Notes under the pieces: generated by a model
What the model saw: the letters and a program-made list of their open reading frames with translations, nothing else
Told to the model about the DNA's origin: nothing
The model's database searches: none
Made by a program: the position numbers and the translations under genes
Shown: positions 35,561 through 43,080 of the stretch, in pieces
Layout: each line of letters begins with the position of its first letter
Position numbering within the stretch: position 1 is the first letter of the stretch
Assembly: GCA_905479495.1 (NCBI GenBank)
Contig: CAJQMR010000013.1
Coordinates: forward strand, 124,001 to 188,000
Origin: an uncultured Anaerolineae bacterium
GTDB taxonomy: Bacteria; Chloroflexota; Anaerolineae; Promineifilales; Promineifilaceae
Length of the DNA: 64,000 nt
Direction: 5' to 3'

Positions 35561-35650
35561 ATCCAACAAATTGCCACAGAGTTCACAGCAATTCCTGAGA
35601 TTTTTCTTCTCTTTTTCCTCTGTAGCTTTTTTGGATAGATTCAATATTCT
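35561..35650. other. Intergenic word repeat before the SdrD-like gene
   Basis: CCACAGAGTTCACAG and TTCCTCTGTAGC are the type of degenerate TCTGTG words seen in dispersed spacers. There is no clear terminator or promoter hexamer. Confidence 0.35.
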
Positions 35651-35692
35651 TTGCGCGACTTCCTATTTCAAGATAGTAGGAGATTGATTTTT

Positions 35693-37453
35693 ATGAAGAA
35701 AATTCTGCTTTTGATAGCATTACTTTTACTGGTTGGTCTGGTTGCCTGTGGCGGCGAAGAACCAGAAGCAACAGCCACTTCGGTGGCGGACTCCCCAACG
35801 GCCGTTCCCACCGACCCCGCCACTGACATTCCCGTACAACAAGAAGCCAACGTAGACAGCATCGAAATTTTAATTCTGGAATCATTTCCCGTGCAGGTAA
35901 ATGTACGCGCTCGGGGCGATTTGCCCGATGGTTGTACCACGATTGATTCCGTAGACACCGTGCAGCAGGGGACAACCTTCAACATCACCATCACAACCTT
36001 GCGGGAAACGGGCGAGCTGTGCACCGAAGCGCTCGTTCCCTTTGAAGAAACCGTTTCACTCGATGTGCTGGGACTAAGCGCCGGAACCTATGCCGTTAAT
36101 GTCAACGGCATCAATGGTTCGTTTACGCTGCAAGTAGATAATGTGGCCCAGGCAGAACCAACGCCCACCACCACCCCAGCCGACACAAACATGGGCATCA
36201 TAAACGGCCGTGTCTGGCACGATTTATGCGCGGTCGCTGGCGGCGAAGGGGATGACGCAAGCGCTGTCCCATCCGCAGGCTGCATTGCGGCCCCGGCAGG
36301 CGGCTTCCAGGCCAATAGCCTGTTGGATGAGGGCGAACCTGGCATCCCCAGCGTGTTGGTTAGCCTGGGTGAAGGCAGCTGCCCCGCTGAATCCAGCATA
36401 GCCACGGCCACCACAGATGAAGATGGTGATTACGTTTTCACTGATCTAAGTGCGGGCGACTATTGTGTTTCCATTGATGCCTTGGACGTAGCCAATGAAC
36501 AGCTGCTGCCCGGGGCCTGGACCTTCCCCGAAAATGATGTGAGCAGTACGGCCGTTACGCTGGAAGATGGCGATTTGGTAACGGGCATCAACTTTGGCTG
36601 GGATTATCAATTTTTGCCTGTACCTGAAGTAGATTTAGCCAACTGCACCAACAGCATCGCCTTTGTACAAGACATTAACATACCTGATAACACCGTCTTT
36701 GCCCCCGGCGAAGCGTTTGAGAAAACATGGCAGCTGCGCAATATTGGCACCTGCCCCTGGACCACCAATTACAGCCTAATTTTTGCCGGTGGCGACGATA
36801 TGGGTGCATCCCTCAGCGTTCCCTTGGAAAGCGCTGTCGTGCCGGGTCAAACGGTGGAAATTACCGCACCGCTTACAGCCCCTGAAACCTTAGGCACGTA
36901 TCGTAGCGATTTCCTGCTGGCCGATGCGGCTGGTAATCCCTTTGGTGTGGATGGCTTTGCCGACCAGGTCATTTGGGTGCAAATTGAAGTGGGCGTGCCA
37001 GAAGCAACGCCTGAACCCAATTCGGCCGTTATCGGCGGCGTGGTTTGGGAAGATGTTTGCTTCTTTACCAGCAGCGGCGATCCGTCGGCCGGCTGTGTGG
37101 ACGTCAGTGCCGATGGCACCGGCTTCTACCGAGCCGATGGCCAACTCATCAACGAGCCGCGCCTGGCAGGCATTACCGTGAAGCTGGCGGCAGGTGCTTG
37201 TCCGGCCGACGCCATTGTGCCAGACAGTACCGTATTGGCAACGGCCGTTACCGACGATGCTGGTTTGTATCGCTTCGAAGGATTAGATGCCGGTTTGTAC
37301 TGTGTCGCCATCGAGCCGTTCAGCTCAGAAAATGTCGATCTGCTCATCCCTGGGGATTGGACCTGGCCTAACTATGGCGTGGGGCTTCAAGGTATCAATT
37401 TATTTGCTGGTGAAGAGCGACTAGAAGTTGATTTTGGCTGGGAGTTTCAATAG
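35693..37453 (+). CDS. Surface lipoprotein with SdrD B-like and NBR1-Ig-like domains
   Basis: A 586-residue exported lipoprotein. Lipobox LLLLVGLVAC (Cys near 19) is followed by an acidic and Thr-rich linker. Two SdrD B-type (carboxypeptidase-regulatory-like) domains occur: INGRVWHDLC...DEGDYVF region near 170-300 and IGGVVWEDVCFFTSSGDPS near 455-586. Each ends with GINFGWDYQF / VDFGWEFQ. Between them is an NBR1-Ig-like domain (FEKTWQLRNIGTCPWTTNYS). Such modules mediate binding at the cell surface; no enzyme site is visible. The ORF-track start is upstream; ATG at 35693 has TAGGAG before it. It is probably an adhesin or envelope scaffold. Confidence 0.9.
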   Translation: MKKILLLIALLLLVGLVACGGEEPEATATSVADSPTAVPTDPATDIPVQQEANVDSIEILILESFPVQVNVRARGDLPDGCTTIDSVDTVQQGTTFNITITTLRETGELCTEALVPFEETVSLDVLGLSAGTYAVNVNGINGSFTLQVDNVAQAEPTPTTTPADTNMGIINGRVWHDLCAVAGGEGDDASAVPSAGCIAAPAGGFQANSLLDEGEPGIPSVLVSLGEGSCPAESSIATATTDEDGDYVFTDLSAGDYCVSIDALDVANEQLLPGAWTFPENDVSSTAVTLEDGDLVTGINFGWDYQFLPVPEVDLANCTNSIAFVQDINIPDNTVFAPGEAFEKTWQLRNIGTCPWTTNYSLIFAGGDDMGASLSVPLESAVVPGQTVEITAPLTAPETLGTYRSDFLLADAAGNPFGVDGFADQVIWVQIEVGVPEATPEPNSAVIGGVVWEDVCFFTSSGDPSAGCVDVSADGTGFYRADGQLINEPRLAGITVKLAAGACPADAIVPDSTVLATAVTDDAGLYRFEGLDAGLYCVAIEPFSSENVDLLIPGDWTWPNYGVGLQGINLFAGEERLEVDFGWEFQ

Positions 37454-37460
37454 GTATTGG

Positions 37461-37505
37461 GGCCAAGAAAGCCGGTTAGCACAATCGGCTTTCTTGGCTT
37501 TTTCA
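37461..37505 (+). terminator. Terminator hairpin directly before the PP2C start codon
   Basis: GCCAAGAAAGCCG (37462-37474) and CGGCTTTCTTGGC (37486-37498) form a perfect 13-bp stem followed by TTTTT. The next ATG is at 37509, so the hairpin sits where the PP2C ribosome site would be. Confidence 0.85.
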
Positions 37506-37508
37506 TTT

Positions 37509-38291
37509 ATGCAAAACCAGACAAACTTTTTATTTGCGGCCACAACCGATGCCAAACGTCCGGGTAAATCACAAAACCAGGATGCAGTTTTGGCCACAGC
37601 AGGCAAAACGGGCAATGGCCTCACATATGGTCTTTTTGTGGTTGCCGATGGCGTGGGCGGTCTAAAAGATGGCAGCCGCGCCAGCCAAACCATTATCAAT
37701 ACCCTGTCTGCCCATTTTGCAACAATCTGGCCTGCCATCACGGTCGTTTCCGACCACACCATCATGCGGTTGCGCCAGCAGCTTAAAAAGGCCATCTATA
37801 AAGCGAACGAAGCCATTCAAGAAATGACCAACACCAGTGATGAGCGCATGGCCAGCACCATTACCTGCGCCATTATCCTGGATCAGGTGCTGATTGTGGC
37901 GAATGCAGGCGACAGCCGTACCTATTTGTATCGTCAGGGTCATTTGGAGCAGCTCACGCAGGACCATTCTTTGGTGGCCTGGCTGGTGCGGCAGGAGCAA
38001 ATTACAGCCGAACAAGCCCTTACCCATCCATACCGTAACGTGCTCACCCATGCGCTGGGGGCTACGGACAAGCCGCAAATCGATCTGTTTACGCAGCGGC
38101 TTTTCCCAGGAGATTGGTTATTATTGTGCAGTGATGGGATTTGGGGTACGCTGCTGGATAAAACATTGGCCGATTATTTACAAACGGCCGTTTCGCCTGA
38201 ACAGCTTGCGCCAATTCTTATGGAAGCCGCCCAGGATCACAGCGACGATTTATCGCTTATTCTGGTGCAGCTGCCTTTACAAACAAGTTGA
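37509..38291 (+). CDS. PP2C-type Ser/Thr protein phosphatase
   Basis: A 260-residue PPM/PP2C phosphatase that opposes Hanks-type kinases. Metal and catalytic motifs: GKSQNQDAVLA (replacing the usual R-x-x-N-E-D), FVVADGVGGLKDG, VANAGDSRTYLYR, LLLCSDGIWGTL and the final DHSDDLSLILVQL. The ORF-track start extends into the previous gene; ATG at 37509 gives the proper family N-terminus. No Shine-Dalgarno is available because a terminator hairpin abuts the ATG. The kinase at 6124 is far away, but a functional link is possible (inference). Confidence 0.9.
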   Translation: MQNQTNFLFAATTDAKRPGKSQNQDAVLATAGKTGNGLTYGLFVVADGVGGLKDGSRASQTIINTLSAHFATIWPAITVVSDHTIMRLRQQLKKAIYKANEAIQEMTNTSDERMASTITCAIILDQVLIVANAGDSRTYLYRQGHLEQLTQDHSLVAWLVRQEQITAEQALTHPYRNVLTHALGATDKPQIDLFTQRLFPGDWLLLCSDGIWGTLLDKTLADYLQTAVSPEQLAPILMEAAQDHSDDLSLILVQLPLQTS

Positions 38292-38368
38292 CAGCCACTT
38301 TCTCATCGTCAAAATCTGGACACGGGATGAAGTGGTTGTCACCTGAGTTAAAATTTCAGGAATAAATT

Positions 38369-39241
38369 GTGATTGAGATTCGTAACGTCAGCAAACAATT
38401 TTTCTCGCTCAAAGCCCTGGACAATGTAAACATCCAGGTGGGGCGCGGCGAAGTTGTGGGCCTGCTCGGGCCAAACGGTGCTGGCAAAACCACCTTGTTC
38501 AAACTGATTGCCGGATTACTTCATCCTGATAGTGGACAAATACGGCCGTCAAACGGCCGTTGGCCTGCCATTGGCTACAAACCGGATCGACTGCTGTTCC
38601 CTAACCGGCTGCGCATCAGCACCTATTTAACAATGATGGCCAGCTTATGCGGCATTCCCCCTGAAGACCAGGAAAAAGCGGTCTTCGACGCGCTGGTAGA
38701 GGTAGATTTGGTCAGCCAGGCCAGCAAGCGCATTGGCGACTGTTCTAAAGGCATGCGGCAGCGGTTGGGCCTGGCTCAGGCCATTATGGGCAATGCGCCC
38801 TTGCTGCTGCTGGATGAACCTTCCAACGGACTGGACCCAAATGGCCAGGCAGAAATGCAGGCGCTCATAAAAAAGCTTCATGCGGCTGGGAGGACGATTG
38901 TAATTAGCTCCCATCAGCTGGAGGAAATTACGGCCGTTTGCACCCAATTGATCATCTTAAACAATGGCCAGGTCCATTACCAAAACAGTATGGTTGAGGC
39001 ACTCACCATCAGCCCCCACACCATTATTCAGGCAGATCGCGATCTGGCTGAGATTGCCGATCTCGTCCGAGCGCAGCATCCCGAAATACGGGTGGAAGGT
39101 AACAAGATCCAGCTGCGGGGTGAAGCGATGAAGCTGCGTCGCGAGATTTTGGCCTTGCTGCTACAAGCCCAGTACGATGTCCTGCATGTGGAACAAAAAC
39201 ATGTCACGCTGGCAGAAATTTACGCGAGGGCAGTCCGATGA
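38369..39241 (+). CDS. ABC transporter ATP-binding protein
   Basis: A 290-residue ATPase of the ABC-2 (CcmA/NatA-like) group. Walker A is LLGPNGAGKTTLFKLIAG (residues 32-49), the signature is CSKGMRQRLGLAQAI, Walker B is LLLLDEPSNGLD and the H-loop is VISSHQLEEI. The C-terminal 80 residues are the usual domain of exporter ATPases. The start is GTG, preceded by AGGA. The permease overlaps by four bases (ATGA). It probably exports a lipid, peptide or drug-like compound; the substrate cannot be read. Confidence 0.93.
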   Translation: MIEIRNVSKQFFSLKALDNVNIQVGRGEVVGLLGPNGAGKTTLFKLIAGLLHPDSGQIRPSNGRWPAIGYKPDRLLFPNRLRISTYLTMMASLCGIPPEDQEKAVFDALVEVDLVSQASKRIGDCSKGMRQRLGLAQAIMGNAPLLLLDEPSNGLDPNGQAEMQALIKKLHAAGRTIVISSHQLEEITAVCTQLIILNNGQVHYQNSMVEALTISPHTIIQADRDLAEIADLVRAQHPEIRVEGNKIQLRGEAMKLRREILALLLQAQYDVLHVEQKHVTLAEIYARAVR

Positions 39242-40059
39242 TCCAACGCATTTCCGTTTTAACCCGATACTTTATTCAGTCACTCCTTTTTTCGCTGACG
39301 GGGCTCTTTTATCTTTTGCTGATGCTGGCTTTTTGGTTTGTGCTGTTTAACCCGCAGCAGCAAACGCCAGATGTCGCTTATTATCAACTGCTAATTGGTG
39401 CCTTTGGTGCGGGCTTGGTTTTTCTGGTCACGCTGAGCATGGCAGCCAGGGCCAATGATGCCCAACATTATCCTTTTGTGGTCCGGCTAAAGAGCCGGGT
39501 GGAGTTTGTAACGGCCGTTCTGCTTAGCAGCATCCTGGTTACCCTCTTCTATCAACTGCTGCTTGCCATTCTGGCCCTGCTAAATGGCCCGTCACTCACT
39601 TTAGGGCATTTACTGGAGATTCCCCCCATTTGGCTGGCCCCGATGATGATGACGGCCGTGTTAGCCCTGCACGCCTCCGATTTCATTACCATTGGCTGGT
39701 CACGCATTTACGTCTTTGGCATATTGGCCATCTTGCTGTTTGGTCAGGGGCTGCAAAATGACAGTCTGGCCAGATTTGCTACCGGATTAAGCCGCTACGC
39801 CATCAACCAGGGCTGGGTCCAGATTAGTACCAACCTGGACAACTATGCCAATACCCTGGCCCAAACCAATGAGAACATCATTAGCCGCCTGTTTGGCTTT
39901 GTTTTTTGGCCGTTTGAGGCGTTAGCCGACGGCATCACCAACGGCTACTTTACCGCCAATCAGGCACTCGCACCGGCTATTTTACTGCTGTACGCCATCG
40001 TCTTGTTTCTTCTGGCAGTCGATTTATTTGCCAATAAAGATTTAGAATTTACGGAGTAA
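39238..40059 (+). CDS. ABC-2 type permease
   Basis: A 273-residue integral membrane protein with about six helices (SLLFSLTGLFYLLLMLAFWFVLF, GLVFLVTLSMAARAND, AVLLSSILVTLFYQLLLAILALL and a C-terminal AILLLYAIVLFLLAVDLFANKD). It is coupled to the ATPase by an ATGA overlap, so it forms the transport channel of this exporter. The charged loop between helices 2 and 3 and the short extracellular loops are typical of half-transporter permeases. Family assignment is by context. Confidence 0.82.
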   Translation: MIQRISVLTRYFIQSLLFSLTGLFYLLLMLAFWFVLFNPQQQTPDVAYYQLLIGAFGAGLVFLVTLSMAARANDAQHYPFVVRLKSRVEFVTAVLLSSILVTLFYQLLLAILALLNGPSLTLGHLLEIPPIWLAPMMMTAVLALHASDFITIGWSRIYVFGILAILLFGQGLQNDSLARFATGLSRYAINQGWVQISTNLDNYANTLAQTNENIISRLFGFVFWPFEALADGITNGYFTANQALAPAILLLYAIVLFLLAVDLFANKDLEFTE

Positions 40060-40067
40060 GTGATCTC

Positions 40068-40280
40068 ATGGAATGCTGGCATTGTGAAAGACCGGCCCAT
40101 GCGGCCTGTAAATTTTGTGGGCGGGCAGTCTGCAAAACCCACGCCGAAGAAAAACCGTATATCATTCACTCTTACCGCACAACAACGGGCCAGTATAAAG
40201 CGTTTGTTGTGGCGGGGGCCGTGTGGTGTGGCATTTGCACACCACAGCAAGACCCCGTCACCCTCAAAGATTTAGAGTAA
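40068..40280 (+). CDS. Small zinc-binding protein
   Basis: A 70-residue protein with a B-box-like zinc module: CWHCERPAHAACKFCGRAVC (residues 3-22) and then CKTHAEE. A short hydrophobic stretch (KAFVVAGAVWCGICTP) with one more CxxC-type pair lies near the C-terminus. It starts eight bases after the ABC permease and is probably co-transcribed. The other ORF in this place (40060-40275) is a frame shadow. The role is unknown; small zinc proteins of this type often bind a partner protein. Confidence 0.75.
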   Translation: MECWHCERPAHAACKFCGRAVCKTHAEEKPYIIHSYRTTTGQYKAFVVAGAVWCGICTPQQDPVTLKDLE

Positions 40281-40335
40281 TTTTCCCGGAAACTTAAGAC
40301 ACATTCCTGACTACCTTAGGCAGTTTCCAGGAAAT
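40281..40335. repeat. TTTCCCGGAAACT inverted repeat, copy 2
   Basis: TTTTCCCGGAAACT (40281-40294) and AGTTTCCAGGAAAT (40322-40335) form an imperfect stem with a 27-base spacer. It lies between the zinc protein and the 33-aa peptide, both ending here. See 31237-31293 and 59121-59174 for the other copies. Confidence 0.65.
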
Positions 40336-40345
40336 AGACGCACAG

Positions 40346-40447
40346 TTAGCGAATGGTGGGACGAGCCAACGCCACACCGACTATTAAGCCAATGATGACA
40401 GCAATCAAAAATAGTATGACCAAAAATGCAAAGGTTACCTGAATCAT
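40346..40447 (-). CDS. 33-residue single-pass membrane peptide
   Basis: This gene is too short for the ORF track. The minus strand reads MIQVTFAFLVILFLIAVIIG then LIVGVALARPTIR: one long hydrophobic helix and a short basic tail. AAAGGAG lies at an ideal distance before the ATG. It is the last gene of the leftward signalling cluster and starts 88 bp after the preceding regulator ends. Small membrane peptides often regulate a sensor or transporter, so it may modulate a membrane component near the cluster, but that is inference. Confidence rests on the strong ribosome site and clear helix. Confidence 0.65.
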   Translation of the reverse strand: MIQVTFAFLVILFLIAVIIGLIVGVALARPTIR

Positions 40448-40535
40448 TGCGAACTCCTTTCATCGAAACCTGTTGATGCCTCCTGTTGTCGCCCCACAGA
40501 CTTGCCAGGCGGTGAACCCGACTGGTCTCTCTCAC

Positions 40536-42524
40536 TTAGCTAAATTGCGGTGTCAAAAACAGCCGGTAGCCACGCCCATGAACGGTGAAGAGGTAGCGCG
40601 GCTCACGCGGGTCTGGCTCAATTTTACGGCGCAGGCGGCTAACGGCCGTATGCAGCCGGTTCAACACATCCGGTTCAGGATCGGCCAACTCATTCAAACC
40701 ATCCTGTAAAATATCATCATATTGGCACAGCTTCCCCGGATTTTGGTACAAATAGCGCATAATCTTAAACTCCTGGCTGGTTAGCTCAACTGGCTCGGCT
40801 TCCACCCATACGCGCCTGTCGCGATGATCCAACCAGATGCCGTTACTCGCTTCTTCAGGCACCGAATCGGTTTGAATATTTTGCCACTGCTCAGCCAGCA
40901 TGGCAGCCGTAAGAAGCGCATGCACATACGCTGCCAACTTGCGTTTGGTGTAAAAGGTGTCTGGATCAAAGCTGGCAATTCTGGCGATGGCGCAAAAGAA
41001 GATCGCCCACTGGTAGGCGTCCAAATCACAGCCAGCCAATTTGGCGGCATTTTGGCGCACCCGTTCAATAATCCAAACAGCGTTTAGGGCTTCCGGTTCT
41101 AAATGATCCAGATTAATATCATCCTGTAGGTGGTTGACCTCATTGAGCTTTACCTCGATGGCCAACCGTTGGCTAAAGGCCCGATGATCGAACAGGTCGT
41201 ATTTAACGGCTGTTTCCAACGACACAAAATCAATGAGCAGCGGCGCCCGACCTACCTGGGCAAAATCGAGCAGCCAGGCATGATTTTGTTGGTCTACCAA
41301 CACGGTATTGCCATTGATACGACCGTGGGTGATGCCCCACTGCGCTCGCCGCGTCTGCGGCAGTCGATTTTGTGCCAGCAGCGTAACTGGATTGGGAAAA
41401 CGATAGGTTTCATCGTTCTCCTTCAGGCGAAACGCGATCTGGCGGCCATCCACATCCAACTCCACCACATTGGCTGCCAGCGCCCGCTCTGCCAGAGCAG
41501 GCAATATCTGCTGCAATTGGGTCGGTGACCCAATCAGCTCATCTAATCGCAGCCATTGGTGGAAAAAGGCTTGCAAATCAGCCTCTTTGTTTTGTTCGCG
41601 ACCCGTTTCGTACCAGCCACCTAGATTGATTTGATACAGATGATCAATGGCTGGCAGCAAATCTTCAATAGCTCGCTTGCGGTATAGTTGTCGAAGCGTG
41701 GCCGTCGCTTCCAAGTCTTTGCCCATAAACGTGTAGGCCGTGGCCCCAAAATTAGGGGTCATCGCAGTATGCAATTTGCCTAAATTTTTGATGCTCAGTC
41801 GATCTGGTACGCGCTTTTGGTAGCGCTGATTTTCAGCTAAAATGGCAGTTTGATGACCACAAGAAACAATAAAACGCGTTTCGGTACCGGCAGGATCAAA
41901 GGCGAAGACAGGAAGAATTAAACGGCCATTATACTGGGTGAATGACTGCCCAATCGTAATTTGCACAAAATCCTGAAAAAGCTTGCGGAATAAATCTTCA
42001 AATTCCGCCGAACGGCTGGCCAGCTGTGACTCTGGCAAATCAGGCAAAAGCGTATTTACCAGCTGCAAAAAAGTGTTGTGTGGCTGCCATTGAATGACCA
42101 GCTCCCAGTTAATCGGCACATATTGGGCTAGAATTGTCTCCACCGCAGCCACCAATTTCCCTGGCGTCGTGTCGCGTTTGTCCAAAAACTCCACGGCAGA
42201 CTGGTAACCCTGCAGATCTTGCTTGAGCACCTCAACCACGTCTTGGTAAGCAGGAAATTTGGTCAGAATAATCTTGGGTATCAAACGAGATGATTGTTTG
42301 GCTACCGTCAGACCGCTTTTGTCCTTCTCATCGTTATCTCTCTCCATACGTAAATCCATAATCGCCAGATGCACACGCTCTTCTTTTAGCACACGAACGG
42401 CGTCGCCGGGATTGGATACACTTATAACGGTATAATCCGTTTCTTCCAGTTTGCTGCGACAAGTGCGTAGAAAAATCTGATCGTCGTCAGCCAGCAATAT
42501 TTGGTAATCTGCACCTTTCTTCAC
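40536..42524 (-). CDS. Hybrid response regulator: receiver, APH-like domain, winged helix
   Basis: A 662-residue regulator. The receiver has the acid pair ILLADDDQIF, phospho-Asp in LAIMDLRMERD (near 50), ILTKF and the Lys in FLDKRD. A long middle region (about 130-540) contains ITHGRINGNTVLVDQQN and AWLLDFAQVGRAPLLIDF, which resemble the catalytic and metal loops of aminoglycoside-phosphotransferase-fold proteins; the loop reads HGRINGN where an active enzyme would have HGD. The C-terminus is an OmpR-type winged helix (VELTSQEFKIMRYLY, LFTVHGRGYRL). I use the GTG at 42524 because GGGGAG is at good spacing; the ORF-track start at 42557 lacks this. Fusion of an APH-like domain between receiver and winged helix is unusual. 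Confidence 0.85.
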   Translation of the reverse strand: MKKGADYQILLADDDQIFLRTCRSKLEETDYTVISVSNPGDAVRVLKEERVHLAIMDLRMERDNDEKDKSGLTVAKQSSRLIPKIILTKFPAYQDVVEVLKQDLQGYQSAVEFLDKRDTTPGKLVAAVETILAQYVPINWELVIQWQPHNTFLQLVNTLLPDLPESQLASRSAEFEDLFRKLFQDFVQITIGQSFTQYNGRLILPVFAFDPAGTETRFIVSCGHQTAILAENQRYQKRVPDRLSIKNLGKLHTAMTPNFGATAYTFMGKDLEATATLRQLYRKRAIEDLLPAIDHLYQINLGGWYETGREQNKEADLQAFFHQWLRLDELIGSPTQLQQILPALAERALAANVVELDVDGRQIAFRLKENDETYRFPNPVTLLAQNRLPQTRRAQWGITHGRINGNTVLVDQQNHAWLLDFAQVGRAPLLIDFVSLETAVKYDLFDHRAFSQRLAIEVKLNEVNHLQDDINLDHLEPEALNAVWIIERVRQNAAKLAGCDLDAYQWAIFFCAIARIASFDPDTFYTKRKLAAYVHALLTAAMLAEQWQNIQTDSVPEEASNGIWLDHRDRRVWVEAEPVELTSQEFKIMRYLYQNPGKLCQYDDILQDGLNELADPEPDVLNRLHTAVSRLRRKIEPDPREPRYLFTVHGRGYRLFLTPQFS

Positions 42525-42580
42525 AAAATATCTCCCCAATTGGATAAATCTAACCACATTAATTTCAGCGGATAAACTTG

Positions 42581-42955
42581 TTAAAGTGAGGCGCGATTTA
42601 GCAAAAAGCTACAGCGCTTCAGTAGTACTTTTTCAACCTCGGAAAGGCTTATATAATCCGCAGCTCCAGCCAGTAAAACAGCCCGCGCCCGACGCCAAGT
42701 TGGCGAGTTGGTCAACACTACAATGGGCACCCCTGGGAAACGGCCATGTAGCCACCCAATTTGCTCAGCCAACCCCATTTGCAATCCGCTGGCATCTACT
42801 ATCACCATATCAAACGACATACTCGATTCTTTTTCCAGCATAATTTCTGCCCTAAGCTCTAATGTGCCTAATGATCTTAACTCCCTAGTTACAAGCTTGA
42901 GCCATGCTGAGCGTTCATTGTTGCTTAATATAACGATATGGTTATTGTTTATCAC
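42581..42955 (-). CDS. Degenerate receiver-domain protein
   Basis: A 124-residue stand-alone CheY-like protein. The core strands are IVILSNNERSAW, FDMVIVDASGLQMG and VPIVVLTNSPTWRRA. The phosphorylated Asp is present (VIVDASG, near residue 53), but the usual acidic pair is Asn-Asn (SNNERS) and the conserved Lys after GAADYISLS is missing. It therefore probably does not respond normally to phosphorylation and may act as an adaptor. It sits between the giant kinase and the hybrid regulator, all leftward. Confidence 0.78.
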   Translation of the reverse strand: MINNNHIVILSNNERSAWLKLVTRELRSLGTLELRAEIMLEKESSMSFDMVIVDASGLQMGLAEQIGWLHGRFPGVPIVVLTNSPTWRRARAVLLAGAADYISLSEVEKVLLKRCSFLLNRASL

Positions 42956-43027
42956 AACATCACCTATTTTGACTAAATTGTCATAATCTCACTTTCTAGA
43001 TAGGCCCATTCTTGACCCAAATAGTAT

Positions 43028-43036
43028 GTTGGGTAT
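43028..43036. promoter_or_regulatory. Shared GTTGGGTAT word in a hairpin
   Basis: GTTGGGTAT (43028-43036) lies in the gap after the giant kinase gene and forms an ACCCAA/TTGGGT hairpin. The same word is at 49927-49935, in the other gap flanking this gene. It could be a regulator site or an RNA structure. Confidence 0.3.
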
Positions 43037-43080
43037 TTCCATAGACAACGAAATCATATTTACATCCACAATGATTTATC

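Noticed and set aside
40060-40275. 71-aa alternative frame of the zinc protein
   Set aside because: The overlapping frame at 40068-40280 has the ordered Cys/His pattern; this one does not.
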